Origin: Persicitalea sp038235275
Lineage (GTDB): Bacteria > Bacteroidota > Bacteroidia > Cytophagales > Spirosomataceae
Reading direction: 5' to 3'
NCBI GenBank assembly: GCA_038235275.1
Contig: JBBSUC010000012.1
Coordinates: 1 to 64,000, forward strand
DNA: 64,000 bases
Shown here: positions 60,538-64,000 of the stretch, piece by piece
Layout: each line of letters begins with the position of its first letter
How positions within the stretch are numbered: the first letter of the stretch is position 1
Made by a program: the position numbers and the translations under genes
The notes under the pieces: generated by a model
Databases searched by the model: none
Seen by the model: only the letters and a program-made list of their open reading frames with translations
Told to the model about the DNA's origin: nothing

Positions 60538-62019
60538 ATGAAAAAGAAAATAATAGTTCTATCCATGGCCATGTTAAGCCTGATAGGCACTTCCTGCAAG
60601 GAGGACTACCTCGATACGGTACCCACGGCAAGTGTGGATGCTGGCGCTGCGTTTTCAACCACTAAAAATGCCGCCGCTGCAGTCAATGGCATCTACCGCG
60701 CGATGGTCGTGCGTTATCTTAGCGCGCAGACTCAGTTTGGATACCCTGCCCTGATGATCCAACAGGACGTACTGGGCGAAGATTTGGTGTTTGGGAACTC
60801 TTCAAACGCCGGACATTTTGCCGAGGGGCGATGGACCGGACATCGCAGCGACCAAGGCAATTTGTCCCAAATGCCCTACGAAATGTATTATCGTCTCATT
60901 GGCAATGCCAACCTGGTTATCGCTAATATTGATGGTGCCGCCGGGCCACAGGAGGACCGCGATCGCCTGAAAGGAGAAGCCCTTGGACTGCGGGCCTTCG
61001 CTTATTTCGGACTGGTGCAGCTTTATGGCAAGCGCTACGATGCAGCCACCAAGCCAAACGCACAGTTGGGTGTTCCGTTAGTGTTGGAACCCACCACCGC
61101 CGGATTGCCGCGCAGCACAGTGGAAGAAGTATATACCCAGATCAATAAGGATTTGACTGACGCCGTTGAGCTATTGGCCTCGACCCGGGTCGCCAAGTCG
61201 CACATCAACAAGGAAGTAGCCAATGGCCTATTGGCCCGCGTAGCCTTGGTTCAGCAAAACTGGTCTGCCGCTGCTACGTATGCCGCCGCAGCCCGCAAAG
61301 GGTACCCCCTGATGTCTGTTGCCCAATACCTGGATGGCTTCTCCGATGTAGGAAACCCCGAGTGGATCTGGGGATTCGACCACCTGGAAGACCAATCGGA
61401 ATTCTTTGGGGCATATCACTCCTATATTTCCGATAATTTCAACTCATCGAATATCAGGCTAACTCCAAAGGCTATCAACAGCCTGCTTTATGCTAAAATT
61501 CCATCGACCGATGTTCGTTCCAAGATGTGGTTAAAAGCTCCCACGGCGGCAACCGCTGTTACCCCTCCGGGGGGGGTGCGGGTGCCTTACATGAACCAGA
61601 AGTTCCGCCTGCCGCCGAATCCTGCCACCAGTACCATGGGCGACATCCCCTATATGCGGGCCGCCGAGATGTACCTGATCGAGGCCGAAGCCCTGGCCAA
61701 ACAAGGTAAAGATGCCGAAGCTGCCAAGGTACTTTTCGACCTGGCAAGTAAGCGCGATCCCGCCTACGTCATGTCTACTAATACGGGGGCGGCCCTTCTT
61801 GAAGAGATCTACTTTAATCGTCGGATCGAGTTGTGGGGCGAAGGCCACCGCTTCCTTGATTTGAAGCGCCAAAATATGCCGCTGGACCGCAATGGTGCCA
61901 ATCACAATCCAGCCGTAGCCGTGCTCTTCGATGTGCCTGCTGGTGATCCACGCTGGGAATTCCTAATTCCCCGTCGCGAACTCAATTCTAACAAAGCGGC
62001 CGTACAGAATCCGCTGTAA
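60538..62019 (+). CDS. SusD/RagB-family outer-membrane lipoprotein
   Basis: A type II signal peptide with Cys20 (LIGTSCKEDYLDTVP) begins a 493-residue SusD-like protein. RAFAYFGLVQLYGKRYD, a TPR-like helical region, PYMRAAEMYLIEAEALAKQG and EIYFNRRIELWGEGHRFLDLKR are hallmarks of RagB/SusD. It forms the surface lid over the SusC barrel and binds the ligand. It follows susC by 115 bases and ends before a terminator at 62061-62096. The ligand is unknown; no glycoside hydrolase lies directly in the pair. Confidence 0.95.
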   Translation: MKKKIIVLSMAMLSLIGTSCKEDYLDTVPTASVDAGAAFSTTKNAAAAVNGIYRAMVVRYLSAQTQFGYPALMIQQDVLGEDLVFGNSSNAGHFAEGRWTGHRSDQGNLSQMPYEMYYRLIGNANLVIANIDGAAGPQEDRDRLKGEALGLRAFAYFGLVQLYGKRYDAATKPNAQLGVPLVLEPTTAGLPRSTVEEVYTQINKDLTDAVELLASTRVAKSHINKEVANGLLARVALVQQNWSAAATYAAAARKGYPLMSVAQYLDGFSDVGNPEWIWGFDHLEDQSEFFGAYHSYISDNFNSSNIRLTPKAINSLLYAKIPSTDVRSKMWLKAPTAATAVTPPGGVRVPYMNQKFRLPPNPATSTMGDIPYMRAAEMYLIEAEALAKQGKDAEAAKVLFDLASKRDPAYVMSTNTGAALLEEIYFNRRIELWGEGHRFLDLKRQNMPLDRNGANHNPAVAVLFDVPAGDPRWEFLIPRRELNSNKAAVQNPL

Positions 62020-62060
62020 GGGAGTTAATCAGTGGTTTGCCGCTGTGGATATGAATGTTG

Positions 62061-62098
62061 CGCCCGCCTCTGGTTCTATCAGGGGCGGGCGTGTTGTT
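62061..62098 (+). terminator. Rho-independent terminator of the susCD operon
   Basis: CGCCCGCCTCTG (62061-62072) pairs with CAGGGGCGGGCG (62080-62091) at 11 of 12 Watson-Crick positions (the odd one is a T-G wobble), with a 7-base loop and a T-rich tail. It begins 41 bases after the susD stop. Confidence 0.85.
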
Positions 62099-62112
62099 TT
62101 ACCTTTACAGAA

Positions 62113-62133
62113 TTATCCATTATCCATTATCCC
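62113..62133. repeat. Heptamer repeat TTATCCA, three copies
   Basis: TTATCCA-TTATCCA-TTATCCC lies immediately before the TTG start of the radical SAM gene. It belongs to the same class of short 7-8-base tandem repeats found before other genes here. Copy-number change would shift spacing between promoter and start. Confidence 0.8.
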
Positions 62134-64000
62134 TTGAACAAAGTTCTCTTCATCACGCCCCCCTTCACGCAACTTAACACGCCCTATCCAGCGACAGCCT
62201 ATTTGAAAGGCTTTCTGAACACGGTGGGCATAGCGTCGCATCAGGCTGATTTGGGGATCGAGGTGATTTTGCGGCTTTTTTCGTCGCAGGGTTTAGGGAA
62301 GATGTTCATCGACCTGGAAGCATCGGACGTGGCACTTTCCGACAACGCCTACCGTATTTATGCTTTGAGGAAAGAATACCTCCGCACCGTCGATCCGGTC
62401 ATTGGGTTTTTGCAAAATAAAAACCCCACGCTGGCGCACGCCATTTGCGACCGCAGTTACCTGCCTGAGGCGGGGCGCTTCGCCGAACTGGACGAACTGG
62501 ACTGGGCTTTTGGCACGATGGGCATTCAGGACAAGGCGCGACACCTGGCCACGTTATACCTGGAAGACCTGGGGGATCTAATTCAGGAGGCGGTGGACCC
62601 ACACTTCGGATTCAGCCGTTACGCGGAAAGGTTGGGCAGTACCGCCACACATTTTGCGCCTTTGCAGGAAAGTTTGGAAGCGCCGAATACCCTGATTTCT
62701 TCCTTTCTAATCGACTTATTAAAAGAAAATATCCAAAAGTGGCAGCCATCAGTAGTTTGTTTGACGGTACCTTTTCCGGGTAATTTATTTGGCGCGTTGA
62801 AGTGTGGGCAGCATCTGAAAAATAACCATCCTGAGATTGTGGTCATCATAGGCGGCGGCTACTGCAATACTGAACTGCGCTCGCTGCGGGAGCCGCTACT
62901 CTTTGACTACGTGGATTACGTGAGCCTGGACGACGGCGAAGCACCACTAGTAAATTTGCTGGAATACGTGGATGGGAAGCGTGAACGAAGCCAACTCAAA
63001 CGCGTCTTTGCCCGCACGGAAGGCAAGGTGGTTTACTACAATAACGGAAAAGAGAAAGACATCGCCCAGCGCGACGTGGGGACCCCTGACTACGCCGATT
63101 TGCCGCTGCACGACTACCTGTCGGTGATCGAAATCATCAACCCCATGCACCGGCTTTGGAGCGATGGCCGCTGGAACAAGCTGACTTTGGCCCACGGTTG
63201 CTACTGGGGAAAATGCTCGTTCTGCGACATCTCGCTCGACTATATCAAACGCTACGAACCAGTTACGGCGGCATTGCTCTGCGACCGCATTGAGGCCGTC
63301 ATTGCCCAAACGGGCCAAAACGGCTTTCACTTCGTGGATGAGGCCGCGCCGCCCGCCCTCATGCGCGATTTGGCCCTGGAAATTATCCGCCGCCAACTCA
63401 CGGTGACCTGGTGGACGAATATTAGGTTTGAAAAAAACTTCACCCCCGACCTCTGCCAACTGCTTAAAGCCTCCGGCTGCATCGCCGTGTCGGGCGGCCT
63501 GGAAGTGGCGTCGGATCGGCTGCTGGAACGCATGAAAAAAGGGGTTACCGTGGCGCAGGTGGCTCGCGTGGCCGATGCTTTCACGCAGGCGGGCATCATG
63601 GTCCATGCCTACCTGATGTACGGTTTCCCGACCCAAACCGCCCAGGAGACCATCGACTCGCTCGAAATGGTCCGGCAGTTGTTCGAGGCAGGTGTGGTGC
63701 AGTCGGGATTCTGGCACCGATTCGCCATGACGGCCCACAGCCCCGTCGGCCTGCACCCGGCGGGCTACGATGTGCAGCGCATCGGCCCCGACTTCGGCGG
63801 CTTCGCCGACAACGACCTCCACCACGACGACCCCACCGGCACTGACCACGACCTTTTCGCCGAGGGTTTGCGCAAGTCGCTCTTTAATTATATGCACGGC
63901 GTGGGTTTTGAGTTACCGCATAAAAAGTGGTTTGATTTCAAGGTGCCGCCGACCTCTATCCCACCCAGCTATATCGAGCGTAACATCGGCGAAATACCGC
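62134..64000 (+). CDS. B12-binding-domain radical SAM protein (partial, runs off right edge)
   Basis: The frame is open from a TTG at 62134 to the window end (622 codons). The N-terminal 270 residues resemble the cobalamin-binding region seen in such enzymes (KVLFITPPFTQLNTPYPA, VCLTVPFPGNLFGALKCG, IGGGYCNTELRSL, YVDYVSLDDGEAP). The radical SAM core then follows, with its cluster motif GCYWGKCSFCD: C356, C361 and C364. The spacing is C-x4-C-x2-C rather than the usual C-x3-C-x2-C. AYLMYGFPTQTAQETIDSL further on is typical of the superfamily. Members carry out methylations or other radical reactions; the substrate is unknown. No ATG precedes the first beta strand, so TTG is the likely start. 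Confidence 0.88.
   Translation, partial: MNKVLFITPPFTQLNTPYPATAYLKGFLNTVGIASHQADLGIEVILRLFSSQGLGKMFIDLEASDVALSDNAYRIYALRKEYLRTVDPVIGFLQNKNPTLAHAICDRSYLPEAGRFAELDELDWAFGTMGIQDKARHLATLYLEDLGDLIQEAVDPHFGFSRYAERLGSTATHFAPLQESLEAPNTLISSFLIDLLKENIQKWQPSVVCLTVPFPGNLFGALKCGQHLKNNHPEIVVIIGGGYCNTELRSLREPLLFDYVDYVSLDDGEAPLVNLLEYVDGKRERSQLKRVFARTEGKVVYYNNGKEKDIAQRDVGTPDYADLPLHDYLSVIEIINPMHRLWSDGRWNKLTLAHGCYWGKCSFCDISLDYIKRYEPVTAALLCDRIEAVIAQTGQNGFHFVDEAAPPALMRDLALEIIRRQLTVTWWTNIRFEKNFTPDLCQLLKASGCIAVSGGLEVASDRLLERMKKGVTVAQVARVADAFTQAGIMVHAYLMYGFPTQTAQETIDSLEMVRQLFEAGVVQSGFWHRFAMTAHSPVGLHPAGYDVQRIGPDFGGFADNDLHHDDPTGTDHDLFAEGLRKSLFNYMHGVGFELPHKKWFDFKVPPTSIPPSYIERNIGEIP

Noticed and set aside
62947..63897. 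316-codon open frame on the minus strand opposite the radical SAM gene
   Set aside because: The plus strand encodes the radical SAM motifs over the same bases. The antisense frame is His/Val/Gly/Arg-rich and looks like a shadow in G+C-rich coding DNA.

Overview
The window looks like a chromosomal segment of a Bacteroidota member, most likely of the order Cytophagales (Spirosomataceae/Dyadobacter-like). I cannot fix the genus from sequence alone. The grounds are a SusC/SusD pair, TAnnTTTG-type promoters, a carboxynorspermidine decarboxylase, a CrtD-type carotenoid desaturase, many secreted or lipoprotein glycoside hydrolases, and weak Shine-Dalgarno signals with frequent TTG/GTG starts. Most of the window has balanced to moderately high G+C. 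Bases 1 to about 5350 are strikingly AT-rich and look acquired.

Region by region: (1) 1-5827 is a minus-strand defence-type operon. In transcription order it holds a candidate PD-(D/E)XK nuclease, an N6-adenine DNA methyltransferase, a large ATPase with two GHKL modules (MORC/Hsp90-like N-terminus, histidine-kinase-like C-terminus), a stand-alone receiver protein and an HNH nuclease. The last two overlap. This restriction-modification plus phosphorelay assembly is the best candidate here for an undescribed system. (2) 5860-8810 is a three-gene host operon: a membrane-anchored actin-fold (ASKHA) protein, a membrane coiled-coil protein and a soluble coiled-coil protein. Its function is unknown. 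(3) 9074-30635 is mixed metabolism: sugar isomerase plus GH113-like lipoprotein, a DnaQ-like exonuclease, nspC, an MpaB/Lcp-type oxygenase, a sensor histidine kinase, a TIM-barrel glycosidase, a zinc metalloprotease, a bicupin, lysA-pyrF, rfbC, nicotinate phosphoribosyltransferase, crtD, a HEPN/MNT module overlapping a metallo-beta-lactamase-fold gene, and a secreted protein made of three DUF3471-like repeats.

(4) 30651-39469 contains an amino-sugar scavenging locus: SSS transporter, NagX-like membrane protein, GH20 hexosaminidase, FucP/NagP-like MFS transporter and a XylR-type regulator. (5) 39735-47930 holds an aldo/keto reductase, an SMP-30-like lipoprotein, a DegT aminotransferase, a polytopic membrane protein, and an ABC transporter operon closed by a YtrA-type GntR regulator, with a readable promoter and palindromic operator upstream. 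(6) 48049-56839 holds two tandem LEA2-like paralogues, a DinB protein, a Crp-like regulator, a Tm-1-like/PEP-hydrolase-family pair, a GH78 rhamnosidase and an RRM protein. (7) 57091-64000 is a SusC/SusD pair with promoter and terminator, then a B12-binding radical SAM protein running off the right edge.

Between genes there are several families of short repeats: 7-8 bp tandem repeats often paired as inverted repeats, a GGGCGAAC..GTTCGCCC palindrome family, and a GGCAAAGGCACAAAG element. In two convergent pairs the terminator hairpin lies inside the coding end of the opposing gene. I saw no rRNA, tRNA, CRISPR array or insertion sequence.
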